A stretch of DNA of 64,000 nt from Sphingomonas aquatilis (GTDB taxonomy: Bacteria > Pseudomonadota > Alphaproteobacteria > Sphingomonadales > Sphingomonadaceae). A program made the position numbers and the translations under genes. The stretch lies in contig NZ_JACIDB010000002.1 of the NCBI RefSeq assembly GCF_014196115.1, forward strand, positions 434,001 to 498,000. Reading direction: 5' to 3'. The notes beneath the pieces were generated by a model, which was not told the DNA's origin, did no database searches, and saw only the letters and a program-made list of their open reading frames with translations. Shown in pieces: positions 44,152 to 53,164 of this stretch (the first letter of the stretch is position 1; the number at the start of each line of letters is the position of its first letter).

Positions 44152-44177
44152 ATCATCCGTGTAGCAGGGGCAGCACC

Positions 44178-44798
44178 ATGACGACTAGCTGGCATTTCTA
44201 CGAACCCGCGAACGGCCATGGCTTGGCCCACGACCCCCTCAACGCGATCGTCGCGCCGCGCCCGATCGGCTGGATCGGCAGCGTGTCGGCGGACGGGGTG
44301 CCTAACCTTGCGCCCTACAGCTTCTTCAATCTGCTCAATTATCGCCCCCCGCTGATCGGCTTTTCGTCGATGGGGTGGAAGGACAGCGTCGCCAATATCG
44401 ACGCGACCGGCGAGTTCGTCTGGAACCTCGCGACGCGTGACCTGGCCGAGGCGATGAATGCGACATCGGCCGGCGTCGGGCCGGACGTCGACGAACACGC
44501 GCTCGCCGGGCTGGAGACCGCGCCCTCGCGCCTTGTCGCCCCGCCGCGCGTCGTGGCCAGTCCGGTCGCGTTCGAATGCAAGCTGACCCAGATCGTCCGC
44601 CTGCAGACCAAGGAGGGGGGCGCGCTCGACCAATATCTGGTGATCGGCGAAGCGGTCGGAATCCATATCGACACCGCGCTGCTCGACGACGGCGTCTACC
44701 AGACCGCCCGCGCCCGCCCGATCCTGCGCGGCGGCGGACCGGCGGACTATTTCGAGATCACCGAAGCCAATCGCTTCGCCATGCGCCGGCCGGGGTAG
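44178..44798 (+). CDS. Flavin reductase-like (FMN-binding split barrel) protein
   Basis: 206 aa. NAIVAPRPIGWIGSVSADGV and APYSFFNLLNYRPPLIGFSS are hallmarks of the DIM6/NTAB flavin-reductase-like split barrel. It should bind FMN and reduce a flavin or act as a flavoprotein of unknown substrate. It is preceded by GCAGGGGCAG and divergent from the cytochrome b gene. The GntR regulator begins 68 bases downstream. Confidence 0.92.
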   Translation: MTTSWHFYEPANGHGLAHDPLNAIVAPRPIGWIGSVSADGVPNLAPYSFFNLLNYRPPLIGFSSMGWKDSVANIDATGEFVWNLATRDLAEAMNATSAGVGPDVDEHALAGLETAPSRLVAPPRVVASPVAFECKLTQIVRLQTKEGGALDQYLVIGEAVGIHIDTALLDDGVYQTARARPILRGGGPADYFEITEANRFAMRRPG

Positions 44799-44866
44799 GG
44801 GGCGACGCTCTTCCCAAGCGCACCGCCACCGCTTACGCACGCACGACGAGAGGGGAGAGCCGCGAG

Positions 44867-45574
44867 TTGACCAAGACCGAACGACGCGAGCCGTCCCATA
44901 CGCTGATCGCCCGCGACCTCGGCATCGCGATCGTCACCGGCCGCTATCCGCCCGGCGGTATCATCCCCGGCGAGGTCGATCTCGCCGCGCAGCGCGGCAT
45001 CTCGCGCAGCGTCGTGCGCGAGGCGCTGCGCATGCTGTCGGCCAAGGGCCTCGTCGAAAGCCGGCCCAAGGCGGGCACGCGGGTGCGCGAGCGCGCGCAG
45101 TGGAACCTGCTCGATCCCGACCTGCTCGCCTGGATGTTCGAAGGCGAACCGCCCGCCAGCTTCGTGCGCAGCCTGTTCCAGCTGCGCATGATCGTCGAAC
45201 CCGCCGCCGCCGAAATGGCCGCGACCTTCCGCACCGACGAACAGCTCGCGCGGATGGCGGCGGCGCTCGACGGGATGCGGCGTCACGGCCTCGGCACGGC
45301 GGAGGGGCAGGCGGCCGACCAGAGCTTCCACAATACGATCCTGGAGGCGACCGACAACGAACTGCTCGTCAGCCTGTCGGGCAGCATCGGCGCCGCGGTG
45401 CGCTGGACGACGATCTTCAAGTTCCGCCGCCGCACCAAGCCGCGCGATTCGATGCCGCAGCACCACCGCCTGTACGAAGCGATCCGCGCGCGAGACACCG
45501 TATCGGCCCGCGCCGCCACGCTCGTCCTGCTGGAACAGGCGCACGAGGACACGGAACGCTCGCTGCTGGAGTGA
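44867..45574 (+). CDS. GntR family transcriptional regulator with FCD domain
   Basis: 235 aa from TTG 44867, with GAGGGGAGAG upstream. The winged-helix part has IVTGRYPPGGIIPGEVDLAA and SVVREALRMLSAKGLVESRP. The FCD ligand-binding part has the metal-binding pattern around DQSFHNTILEATDNELL and MPQHHRLYEAIRARD. The DgoR and LldR groups regulate sugar acid catabolism, and the galactose locus starts next door. It is the best candidate for the operator at 48892-48902. Confidence 0.9.
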   Translation: MTKTERREPSHTLIARDLGIAIVTGRYPPGGIIPGEVDLAAQRGISRSVVREALRMLSAKGLVESRPKAGTRVRERAQWNLLDPDLLAWMFEGEPPASFVRSLFQLRMIVEPAAAEMAATFRTDEQLARMAAALDGMRRHGLGTAEGQAADQSFHNTILEATDNELLVSLSGSIGAAVRWTTIFKFRRRTKPRDSMPQHHRLYEAIRARDTVSARAATLVLLEQAHEDTERSLLE

Positions 45575-45600
45575 GGGGTGGGCTATCCTCGTCCTCGTCC

Positions 45601-45703
45601 GTCATCCCGACGAACGTCGGGATCCATGGATGCGGTGGGCTATCGTGGGCGCACGACCATGAGCCGCGCGTGTCCATAGATCCCGGCGTCCGCCGGGATG
45701 ACG
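45601..45703. repeat. Family C variant (C'), copy 1
   Basis: GTCATCCCGACGAACGTCGG and the inverse ending GCCGGGATGACG, a sub-family with ATCCATGGA in place of AATCCAGA. Another copy is at 51276. Confidence 0.8.
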
Positions 45704-45732
45704 AATGAGGAGCGGGGCACCCTTCGTCAACC

Positions 45733-45827
45733 GTCATTCCCGCGGAGGCGGGAATCCAGACGCGCTGCCGTTTCGGCTCCATCAGCAGCGATAGCGGTTA
45801 TGGATTCCCGCCTTCGCGGGAATGACG
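45733..45827. repeat. Family C intergenic palindromic repeat, copy 4
   Basis: GTCATTCCCGCGGAGGCGGG and the inverse ending CGCGGGAATGAC, just after the variant copy at 45601. The two occupy most of the gap between the GntR gene and the dehydratase. Confidence 0.85.
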
Positions 45828-45872
45828 GCGGGGTGGGGGCGCGTGCATCAAAAAGGGGCGCCCCCACCCACA

Positions 45873-47678
45873 TCAATGGTTATCGCGCGGCAGGCCCATC
45901 GTCTGCGCGATGCGTTGGTACTTCTCCGCGCCCTCCAGGATCGCGCCGGTGTTCATCTGGCCGACGACGGCGCGCTGGATCTCCTGCCACGGCGTTTGCG
46001 ACGCAGGATAGGCATAGCCCCCCGCCGCCTCCAGCGCGGCGCGGCGCTCCATCAGTTCCGCGTCCGAAATCAGCACGTTGGCGCTACCGGTATTGAGGTC
46101 GATCCGCACCCGGTCGCCCGTCTTGAGCAATGCGAGGCCCCCCATCGCTGCCGCTTCCGGCGAGGCGTTGAGGATCGACGGCGATCCGCTCGTCCCCGAT
46201 TGGCGGCCATCGCCGATGCACGGCAGCGCATGCACGCCCTCGGTGATCAGATACGCCGGCGGCCGCATGTTCACGACCTCCGCCGCGCCGGGATAGCCGA
46301 TCGGCCCGGCGCCGCGCATGAACAGCAGTGTCTCGGGCGTGATACCCGTGGCGGGATCGTCGATCCGGTGATGATAATCCTCCGGCCCGTCGAAGACGAC
46401 CGCCGGTCCTTCGAAGGCATTGGGATCGTCGGGGTTGGAGAGGTAGCGGTCGCGGAACTCCTTCGAGATCACGCTGGTCTTCATCACCGCCGCGTCGAAC
46501 AGATTGCCCGACAGCACGATGAAGCCAGCGTCCTTGACCAAAGGCTGGTCGAACGGGCGGATGACCTTTTCGTCCTCGATGGCGATGCCGCGGCAATTGT
46601 CGCCCATCGTCCTGCCGTTGACGGTCAGCGCGCCCTCGTGGATCAGGCCCTGGCCGATCAGCTGGTTGACCACCGCGGGGACGCCGCCGGCGCGATAATA
46701 ATCCTCGCCCAGATATTCGCCCGCGGGCTGCAGGTTGACGAGCAGCGGCACCTTGTGCCCCTCCGTCTCCCAATCCTTGATCGGCAGGTCGACGCCGATA
46801 TGGCGCGCGATCGCCGCCAAATGGATCGGCGCGTTGGTCGATCCGCCGATCGCGGAATTGACACGGATCGCGTTATGAAACGCGTCCTTGGTCAGGATGT
46901 CGGAGGGCTTCAGGTCCTCCGCCACCATCTCCACGATGCGCTTGCCGGTGAGGTACGCGACCTCCTGCCGGTCGCGATACGGTGCGGGGATCGCCGCCGA
47001 TCCGGGCAGGCTCATGCCCAGCGCCTCGCACAGCGAATTCATCGTCGTCGCCGTGCCCATCGTGTTGCAATAGCCGGTCGACGGCGCCGAGCTGGCGACC
47101 AGGCGGATGAACTCGGCATCGTCGATCTCGCCCGCCGCCAGCATCTGCCGCGCCTTCCACACGATCGTGCCCGAACCCGTGCGCTCGCCCTTGTGCCAGC
47201 CGTTCAGCATCGGCCCCACGGACAAAGCGATCGCCGGGATGTTCACCGTCGCCGCGCCCATCAGCATGGCGGGCGTCGTCTTGTCGCAGCCGATCGTCAG
47301 CACCACGCCGTCCAGCGGATAGCCGTACAGCGTTTCGACCAGCCCCAGATAGGCAAGGTTGCGGTCCAGCCCCGCGGTCGGGCGCTTGCCGGTTTCCTGG
47401 ATCGGATGGACGGGGAATTCCAGCACGATGCCGCCCGCCTCGCGCACGCCCTCGCGCACCCGCTCCGCCAGCACCAGATGGTGGCGGTTGCACGGGGACA
47501 GGTCGCTGCCCGTCTGCGCGATGCCGATGATCGGCTTGCCCGAGCGCAGCTCGTCCAGGCTGAGGCCGAAGTTCAGATAGCGCTCCAGATATAGCGCCGT
47601 CATGTCGATATTGTCTGGATTGTCGAACCAGGCGCGGGACCGCAGGGCGCTGGGGCGTTTGGGCGTGTCGGTGGTCAT
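45873..47678 (-). CDS. IlvD/Edd family aldonate dehydratase (galactonate/arabonate type)
   Basis: 601 aa. Iron-sulfur ligands are C63 (DLSPCNRHH), C131 (IGCDKTTPA) and C204 ([10 protein letters not shown]), and K133 next to C131 is the carbamylated lysine position. [11 protein letters not shown] holds the catalytic Ser. The C-terminal length and context point to the sugar-acid dehydratase subgroup, not IlvD. Its likely substrate here is D-galactonate (or L-arabonate), replacing the enolase-type DgoD of E. coli. It is downstream of galM-like, 11 bases apart. Confidence 0.92.
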   Translation of the reverse strand: MTTDTPKRPSALRSRAWFDNPDNIDMTALYLERYLNFGLSLDELRSGKPIIGIAQTGSDLSPCNRHHLVLAERVREGVREAGGIVLEFPVHPIQETGKRPTAGLDRNLAYLGLVETLYGYPLDGVVLTIGCDKTTPAMLMGAATVNIPAIALSVGPMLNGWHKGERTGSGTIVWKARQMLAAGEIDDAEFIRLVASSAPSTGYCNTMGTATTMNSLCEALGMSLPGSAAIPAPYRDRQEVAYLTGKRIVEMVAEDLKPSDILTKDAFHNAIRVNSAIGGSTNAPIHLAAIARHIGVDLPIKDWETEGHKVPLLVNLQPAGEYLGEDYYRAGGVPAVVNQLIGQGLIHEGALTVNGRTMGDNCRGIAIEDEKVIRPFDQPLVKDAGFIVLSGNLFDAAVMKTSVISKEFRDRYLSNPDDPNAFEGPAVVFDGPEDYHHRIDDPATGITPETLLFMRGAGPIGYPGAAEVVNMRPPAYLITEGVHALPCIGDGRQSGTSGSPSILNASPEAAAMGGLALLKTGDRVRIDLNTGSANVLISDAELMERRAALEAAGGYAYPASQTPWQEIQRAVVGQMNTGAILEGAEKYQRIAQTMGLPRDNH

Positions 47679-47689
47679 AAAAGCTCCGG

Positions 47690-48838
47690 TCAGCGCGCCA
47701 CGGAGACGCGATAGATCATCTGATGGTGGTATGGCTTGCCCGGATCGACGCGCGCCGATCCGAACGCGGGCTGGTTGGGCGTGTCCGGGAAGGTCTGCGG
47801 CTCCAGCGCGAAACCATCGCCCATGCGATAGACGTGGCCCTGCTTCCCCACGAACGTCCCGTCGAGGAAGTTGCCCGAATAGAATTGCACGCCTGGCTCG
47901 GTCGACAGCACTTCGAGCACGCGGCCCGATACCGGATCCTCCACCCGCGCGGCCAGTTTGGGCTGCGCGGTGCGGCCTGCGTCGAGCACGAAATTATGGT
48001 CGTAGCCGCGGCCGATCACGATCTGCGGATCGCGGCCGTCGCGGATGCTCTGGCCGATGGCGCGCGGCCTGGTGAAGTCGAACACGCTGCCCGCCACCGG
48101 TTTCAGTTCGCCGGTAGGGATCAGCGCCGCGTTGACCGGTGTGTAGCGTGCGGCGGGAATCGTCATCCGCTGGGCGTAGATGCCGCCCGACGATCCCTCG
48201 CCCGCCAGATCGAACAGCGCATGGTTGGTCAGGTTGACGATCGTCGGTGCGTCGGTCTTCGCGGTGAAATCGATCGTCAGCGCGCCCGTGTCGTCGAGCG
48301 CATAGGTCACCTCGACGTCGAGCTTGCCCGGATAGCCCTGGTCGCCCGCGGGGCTGGTCAGCGCCATCGTCACGCTTGCGCGGGGGCCGCTCGGCGTGAC
48401 CGACACGATCCGCCACACCGCCTTGTCGAAGCCGGTGGTGCCGCCATGCAGCGAGTTGGTCTTGTCGTTGAGCGGCAGCTGATACGTCTTGCCGTCCAGC
48501 GTGAAGCGGCCGCCCGCGATCCGGTTGGCATAGCGGCCGACGGTCTGGCCCCAGAAATTGGGCTGCGTGACATACGCGGCGGCGGTGTCATGGCCCAGCG
48601 TGATGTCGGCGAGCGTGCCGTTGCGGTCCGGCGCCTCGAACGCCTGCAACGTCGCGCCCAGCGTCATCACCCGCGCGCGCACGCCATTCGCCCCGGTCAG
48701 CGTCACCGCCTCGATCCGGGTGCCGTCGGGCAGTCGGCCGAAATCGGCGCGCGTCGCGGTCGCGGCGCAGGCGGCATCGGCCGCCGCGATCGTCAATATC
48801 CCCGCACAGGCCATCTGGAACGCGAAACCCACTTTCAT
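47690..48838 (-). CDS. galM: Aldose 1-epimerase (galactose mutarotase), exported
   Basis: 382 aa. A signal peptide (residues about 1-27, AACAAT cleavage region) precedes a mutarotase fold. The catalytic pair is visible as the His in [12 protein letters not shown] and the Glu in [34 protein letters not shown] and YDHNFVLD are typical. It supplies the anomer used by the dehydrogenase, in the periplasm. ATG 48838 has GGGAGAGG upstream; the alternative ATG 10 codons earlier lacks one. First gene of the minus-strand arm. Confidence 0.94.
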   Translation of the reverse strand: MKVGFAFQMACAGILTIAAADAACAATATRADFGRLPDGTRIEAVTLTGANGVRARVMTLGATLQAFEAPDRNGTLADITLGHDTAAAYVTQPNFWGQTVGRYANRIAGGRFTLDGKTYQLPLNDKTNSLHGGTTGFDKAVWRIVSVTPSGPRASVTMALTSPAGDQGYPGKLDVEVTYALDDTGALTIDFTAKTDAPTIVNLTNHALFDLAGEGSSGGIYAQRMTIPAARYTPVNAALIPTGELKPVAGSVFDFTRPRAIGQSIRDGRDPQIVIGRGYDHNFVLDAGRTAQPKLAARVEDPVSGRVLEVLSTEPGVQFYSGNFLDGTFVGKQGHVYRMGDGFALEPQTFPDTPNQPAFGSARVDPGKPYHHQMIYRVSVAR

Positions 48839-48867
48839 GTTGCGCCTCTCCCCGTTCGTCCCCGGCA

Positions 48868-48895
48868 TTGACCCGGTGGTTCTTCGCTATATAGT
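48868..48895 (+). promoter_or_regulatory. Candidate promoter of the galactose transport-catabolism operon
   Basis: TTGACC (48868-48873) and TATAGT (48890-48895) with a 16-base spacer, about 60 bases upstream of the transporter start. The -10 overlaps the operator at 48892. Confidence 0.6.
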
Positions 48896-48902
48896 CAGAC
48901 AA
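48892..48902. promoter_or_regulatory. GntR/FCD-type operator in the divergent galactose promoter region
   Basis: TAGTCAGACAA and its inverse TTGTCTGACTA both fit TNGTNNNACNA, the core of FadR-type operators. It overlaps the -10 of the rightward promoter, consistent with repression and induction by a pathway intermediate. Confidence 0.6.
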
Positions 48903-48954
48903 ATAGCCGGGGCGCAAGGCAGCCTGTGGTAGCGATACAAATAGGGGAGAGTAC

Positions 48955-50361
48955 ATGGCTGGACCGATGATGGCACCACCGCCCGCGGCCGCAGGCAGCG
49001 GCGTGGCGGGCGGACGCAAGGCGGGCGTCGCGCTCGCGCTCGTCTATGTGACGACGTTGTTCTTCATCTGGGCGTTCGTGACGAACCTGATCGACCCGCT
49101 CGTGAAGAGCATGAAGGTCATCTACACGCTCAGCGACTTCGAAACGCAGCTCAACCAGTTCGCCTTCTTCATCGCTTATGGCGTCATGTCGATCCCGTCG
49201 GCCTGGTATCTGTCGCGCCGCGGCTACGCCAATTCGATCGTCCTCGGCCTGCTGGGCGTCGTCGCTGGCTGTCTCGTCGCCTGGTCGACCGCCTGGTCGA
49301 ACAGCTTCGTCACCGTGCTGCTCGGGCTGTTCGTCGCGGCGTCGGGCGTCACCTTGCTGCAGGTCGCGGCCAACCCGCTGATCGCGTCGATGGGCGATCC
49401 GAAGGGCTCGCACTTCCGCCTCAACCTCAGCCAGGCGTTCAACTCGCTCGGCGCCTATGTCGGCGGCACGTTCGGCGCGGCCTATCTGCTGCGCGGCGAC
49501 CTGTTCGCCAAGGATGCGGTGCTGACGCCGGCGCTGAAGGCGGACAGCCTCGGCTTCGTCACCCACGTCTATCTGATGATCGCGGTGATCCTCGCGGTCT
49601 TCACCGGTCTCGTCTTCTTCGCCAAGCGCACGATCAACGCGCACGCGCCGGCGCTTGCGACCAACGTCGAATCGCCGCTGTCGGCGTTGCGCTCGCGCTG
49701 GGCGAACCTCGGCTCGGTCGCCATCTTCCTGTACGTCGGCGCCGAGGTCTGCGTGATCTCGGGCATGATCTTCTTCCTCGAACAGCGCCACATCCTCGAC
49801 GTGCCGGCGCAGATCGCCGGCTATATCGCGCCGCTGTTCATGCTGCTCGCGATGATCGGCCGCTTCGGCGGCAGCGTGCTGCTGCGCTATGCCAAGGCGA
49901 CGACGCTGCTGACGCTGGTCGGTGCGGGCGCATCGATCCTGTGCCTCGTCATCATCGCGACCTATGACATGGCGGCGACGCCGCTCGGCGGCACGATCAC
50001 CTTGCCCGGCGGCTATGTCGCGCCGCTGACGATGGGCTTCGTCCCCGCGGTCGCGGCGCTGCTGCTCGGGCTGATGAACTCGATCATGTTCCCGACGATC
50101 TTCACGCTGACGCTGGAGCGGTCGACCGCGCCCGCTTCCGCGACGTCGGGGCTGATGTGCATGGCGATCTGTGGCGGTGGCTTCGTGTCGATCCTGTACG
50201 GCGCGGTGATCGACGCCTTCGCCGGCTTCGCACCCGACGGCGCACGCTCGCTCGCCTTCGTCGTGCCGCTGGTCTGCTACCTCTACGTCCTCTGGTATGC
50301 GCGCGCCGCGCTGAAGGCGCCGACGCACGTCATCGAGGAAACTGTCGAGCCGACCGTCTGA
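48955..50361 (+). CDS. GluP/FucP-type MFS sugar transporter
   Basis: 468 aa with twelve predicted helices. FNSLGAYVGGTFGAAYLL and LQVAANPLIASMGDP in the N-half, and LMNSIMFPTIFTLTLE in the C-half, are FucP/GluP family words. It should import galactose (or a related hexose/pentose) with protons. AGGGGAGAG precedes the ATG. It begins the five-gene operon and is followed after four bases by the kinase. Confidence 0.94.
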   Translation: MAGPMMAPPPAAAGSGVAGGRKAGVALALVYVTTLFFIWAFVTNLIDPLVKSMKVIYTLSDFETQLNQFAFFIAYGVMSIPSAWYLSRRGYANSIVLGLLGVVAGCLVAWSTAWSNSFVTVLLGLFVAASGVTLLQVAANPLIASMGDPKGSHFRLNLSQAFNSLGAYVGGTFGAAYLLRGDLFAKDAVLTPALKADSLGFVTHVYLMIAVILAVFTGLVFFAKRTINAHAPALATNVESPLSALRSRWANLGSVAIFLYVGAEVCVISGMIFFLEQRHILDVPAQIAGYIAPLFMLLAMIGRFGGSVLLRYAKATTLLTLVGAGASILCLVIIATYDMAATPLGGTITLPGGYVAPLTMGFVPAVAALLLGLMNSIMFPTIFTLTLERSTAPASATSGLMCMAICGGGFVSILYGAVIDAFAGFAPDGARSLAFVVPLVCYLYVLWYARAALKAPTHVIEETVEPTV

Positions 50362-50365
50362 GGCG

Positions 50366-51256
50366 ATGACGCAGGGCATGACCAACGGCGCGGTGATCGC
50401 GATCGACTGGGGCACGACCAACCGGCGCGCCTATCGGATCGAGCCCGATGGCCGCATCGGGGACCGCGTCGAGGGCGGGGCAGGCGTGCTCGGGCTGGCG
50501 CCGCGCGACTACGCCCCGGCGCTCGCCGATCTGCGCGCGCGGCTCGGCGATTTGCCGGTGATCGCCGCCGGCATGGTCGGCTCGACGCGCGGCTGGCACG
50601 AGACACCCTATGCGGCCGCGCCCGCCGACCTCGCCGCGCTCGCCGCCGCGGCGCTCCATATTCAGACTGAGCGCGCGACGATCGTCCCCGGCGTCGCGCT
50701 GCTGGACGGCCCGCGCGCCGACGTGATGCGCGGCGAAGAGGTGCAGGTGCTGGGCGCGATCGCCGCCGGCCTCGCGCCCGCCGACGCGCTGTTCTGCCAG
50801 CCCGGCACGCACAACAAATGGGTCGCGACCGATGGCGGCCGGATCACCGACATCGCCACGGTGATGACCGGCGAACTCTTCGCGCTGCTGAAAAGCCACG
50901 GCATCCTCGCCGGCATGCTCGACGGCGCGGTGACGGACGGGCCGGCCTTCCGCGACGGCATCGCACGCGGGGCAGGGGCGTGCGACCTTGGCGCCGCAGT
51001 GTTCGAAGTGCGCAGCGGTGTGCTGCTCGGCCGCCGCCCGGCGGAGGAGGCCGCGGCCTATGCCAGCGGCGTGCTGATCGGCAACGACGTCGGCGCCCGT
51101 GAGGTGGCCGGCCGCGCGGTCCACCTGCTCGCCGCCGGCGCGCTGGCCGACCTCTACGCCGCCGCGATCGAAACCCGCGGCGGCCGCGTCTCACCGATCG
51201 ACGCGACGGCGGCGTTCGTTGCCGGCATCCACCACTTGCGGTCCTATCTCGCGTGA
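50366..51256 (+). CDS. dgoK: 2-dehydro-3-deoxygalactonokinase
   Basis: 296 aa. It phosphorylates 2-keto-3-deoxygalactonate at C6. The DgoK signature IDWGTTNRRAYR opens the protein, and CQPGTHNKWV and MTGELFALL mark the second domain. The start, MTQGMTNG, lies five bases from the transporter stop. Two repeats separate it from the aldolase gene. DgoK does not occur in other Entner-Doudoroff routes, which anchors the galactose assignment. Confidence 0.96.
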   Translation: MTQGMTNGAVIAIDWGTTNRRAYRIEPDGRIGDRVEGGAGVLGLAPRDYAPALADLRARLGDLPVIAAGMVGSTRGWHETPYAAAPADLAALAAAALHIQTERATIVPGVALLDGPRADVMRGEEVQVLGAIAAGLAPADALFCQPGTHNKWVATDGGRITDIATVMTGELFALLKSHGILAGMLDGAVTDGPAFRDGIARGAGACDLGAAVFEVRSGVLLGRRPAEEAAAYASGVLIGNDVGAREVAGRAVHLLAAGALADLYAAAIETRGGRVSPIDATAAFVAGIHHLRSYLA

Positions 51257-51275
51257 CGCTCCCCCTCCTCCCGTC

Positions 51276-51378
51276 GTCATCCCGGCGGACGCCGGGATCC
51301 ATGGTCCCGGCACGGCCAGCGATAGCGCGCTCCTTCGGTGGCCCGCATCCATGGATCCCGGCTTTCGCCGGGATGACG
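51276..51378. repeat. Family C variant (C'), copy 2
   Basis: GTCATCCCGGCGGACGCCGG and the inverse ending GCCGGGATGACG. It lies inside the operon between dgoK and dgoA. Its loop includes ATCCATGGTCCCGG and CATCCATGGATCCC. Confidence 0.8.
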
Positions 51379-51412
51379 AAAGAGGGGAAACACCGATCGC
51401 CCCACCCACATC

Positions 51413-51494
51413 GTCACCCCGGCCTTGAGCCGGGGTCCCGCTTCATCCGAGCGGTGGCGAAAAAAGCGGGCCCCCCGCCCAAACCCGCGGTGAC
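51413..51494. repeat. Family B repeat, copy 9 (degenerate)
   Basis: GTCACCCCGGCCTTGAGCC with an imperfect inverse ending CCGCGGTGAC. It is directly after the family C' copy, within the dgoK-dgoA gap. Confidence 0.75.
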
Positions 51495-51539
51495 GGCGTG
51501 GGTCGGCAAGCGTCCCACATTCCACCCGGAGCCCCACGC

Positions 51540-52178
51540 ATGACCGACCCCGCCACCCGCTTCGCCGAGGCCTTCGCCACCTGCCCACTCGTCGCGGTCC
51601 TCCGCGGCCTCACGCCGGACGAAGCCGCCCCCATCGGCGACGCTTTGGTCGATGCCGGCTTCACGCTGCTCGAAGTCCCGCTCAACTCGCCCGACCCGCT
51701 CGCCAGCATCGCCGCCATGGCGAAGCGCTATGCCGGGCGCGCGATCGTCGGCGCGGGCACTGTCCTCACCCCGCAGGACGTTGCCGCCGTCGCCGACGCG
51801 GGCGGCGCCCTCATCGTCTCGCCCAACACCGACCCCGCCGTTATCCGTGCGTCGGTGGAGCGGGGCCTCATCTCGCTCCCCGGCTATTTCACCCCCAGCG
51901 AAGCCTTTGCCGCGCTCCAAGCCGGCGCGCACGGCCTGAAGCTCTTCCCGGCCGAAGGCGGCGCGCCCGCCTTCCTGAAGGCCCAGCGCGCCGTCCTGCC
52001 CAAGGCGACAAAGGTCCTCGCGGTCGGCGGCATCACCCCCGACACGATGCCGCAATGGCACGCGGCGGGTGCGGACGGCTTCGGCCTCGGCTCCAACCTC
52101 TACCGCGCCGGCAAGTCCGCCGCCGACGTCGCGCGCGATGCCGCGGCGTTCGTCCAAGCCGCAAAGGATCTCGCATGA
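51540..52178 (+). CDS. dgoA: 2-dehydro-3-deoxy-6-phosphogalactonate aldolase
   Basis: 212 aa. It splits KDPGal to pyruvate and glyceraldehyde-3-phosphate. The Schiff-base lysine is K134 in GLKLFPAEG, E45 (LLEVPLNS) and R22 (AVLRGL) complete the active site, and GAGTVLTPQ (70s) is the family word. Sequence words LRGL and PLNS favour DgoA over KDPG aldolase. It overlaps the next start by four bases (ATGA). Confidence 0.95.
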   Translation: MTDPATRFAEAFATCPLVAVLRGLTPDEAAPIGDALVDAGFTLLEVPLNSPDPLASIAAMAKRYAGRAIVGAGTVLTPQDVAAVADAGGALIVSPNTDPAVIRASVERGLISLPGYFTPSEAFAALQAGAHGLKLFPAEGGAPAFLKAQRAVLPKATKVLAVGGITPDTMPQWHAAGADGFGLGSNLYRAGKSAADVARDAAAFVQAAKDLA

Positions 52179-53164
52179 CTGCTGCCCGCCTGCTCCAGCA
52201 GCGCCTGCCCGACGGCACGCGCCGCGTGATCCTCGCCGAGCAGGCGGCACACGTCCTGACCCGCATCACGACGACGCGCGACCTCGCGCAGGCCGCGATC
52301 GCCGAGGGCACCAGCCTGCTCGACGCCGCCCGCGCGCGCCGCTCGCACGAGAGCGTCGACCTGATGGCCGCCCTCGAAGCGGGCGAACTGCTCCCCGCGA
52401 TCGACCACCCGGATAGCGCGCGGCTGATGCTCGCGGGCACCGGCCTCACCCACTTGGGCTCCGCCGCCGGGCGCGACGCGATGCACAAGGCCGCCGCCGA
52501 GGGCAAGCAGACCGACTCGATGCGCCTGTTCCTCGAAGGCATGGAGGGCGGCCGCCCTGCCGCGGGCGCGGTCGGCGCGCAGCCGGAATGGTTCTACAAG
52601 GGCGACGGCCAGGGCCTCGTCGCGCCCGAAGCGCCCTTCGCCTCGCCCGCCTTCGCGCAGGACGGGGGCGAGGAACCCGAACTCGCCGGCATCTATCTGA
52701 TCGGCGACGACGGCACGCCCTTCCGCCTCGGGATCGCACTCGCCAACGAATTCAGCGACCACGTCACCGAACGCCACAATTACCTGTGGCTCGCGCATTC
52801 GAAGCTGCGTCAGGCGTCATTGGGGGCGGAGCTGCTGCTTGGGGAGCCGCCGGCCGACATCCGCGGCACCAGTCGCATCGTCCGCGATGGCGACACATTG
52901 TGGGAAAAGCCGTTCCTCACCGGCGAAGCGAACATGTCGCACAGCCTCGCCAACCTCGAACACCATCACTTCAAATATGCCGCCTTCCGCCGGCCGGGCG
53001 ATATTCACGTCCACTTCTTCGGCACCGCCACCCTCTCGTGCGCGGACGGCATCCAGACGCAGGACGGCGACGTCTTCGAAATCGAGGCGGCACCCTTCAC
53101 CTTGCCCTTGCGCAACGCCCTTGCCACCGCCCCGGCCGACACCGTCACGGTGAAGCCGCTGTGA
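52175..53164 (+). CDS. GguC/AraD1 family FAH-fold protein
   Basis: 329 aa. A fumarylacetoacetase-like fold of the GguC/AraD1 group: LTHLGSAAGRDAMHKAA, then LANEFSDHVTERHNYLWLAHSKLRQAS with the metal-binding acidic residues, and GDIHVHFFGTATLS near the end. The group is linked to arabinose/galactose catabolism in other bacteria, but the reaction is uncertain: 2-keto-3-deoxy acid dehydratase, lactone hydrolysis or another step. ATG 52175 overlaps dgoA and the stop overlaps the next gene (GTGA), so it is translated as part of the operon. Confidence 0.86.
   Translation: MTAARLLQQRLPDGTRRVILAEQAAHVLTRITTTRDLAQAAIAEGTSLLDAARARRSHESVDLMAALEAGELLPAIDHPDSARLMLAGTGLTHLGSAAGRDAMHKAAAEGKQTDSMRLFLEGMEGGRPAAGAVGAQPEWFYKGDGQGLVAPEAPFASPAFAQDGGEEPELAGIYLIGDDGTPFRLGIALANEFSDHVTERHNYLWLAHSKLRQASLGAELLLGEPPADIRGTSRIVRDGDTLWEKPFLTGEANMSHSLANLEHHHFKYAAFRRPGDIHVHFFGTATLSCADGIQTQDGDVFEIEAAPFTLPLRNALATAPADTVTVKPL

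Noticed and set aside
45873..47678. Dihydroxy-acid dehydratase (ilvD) for the IlvD/Edd gene
   Set aside because: The surrounding galactose genes and the sugar-acid subgroup words fit an aldonate dehydratase better; no branched-chain synthesis genes are adjacent.
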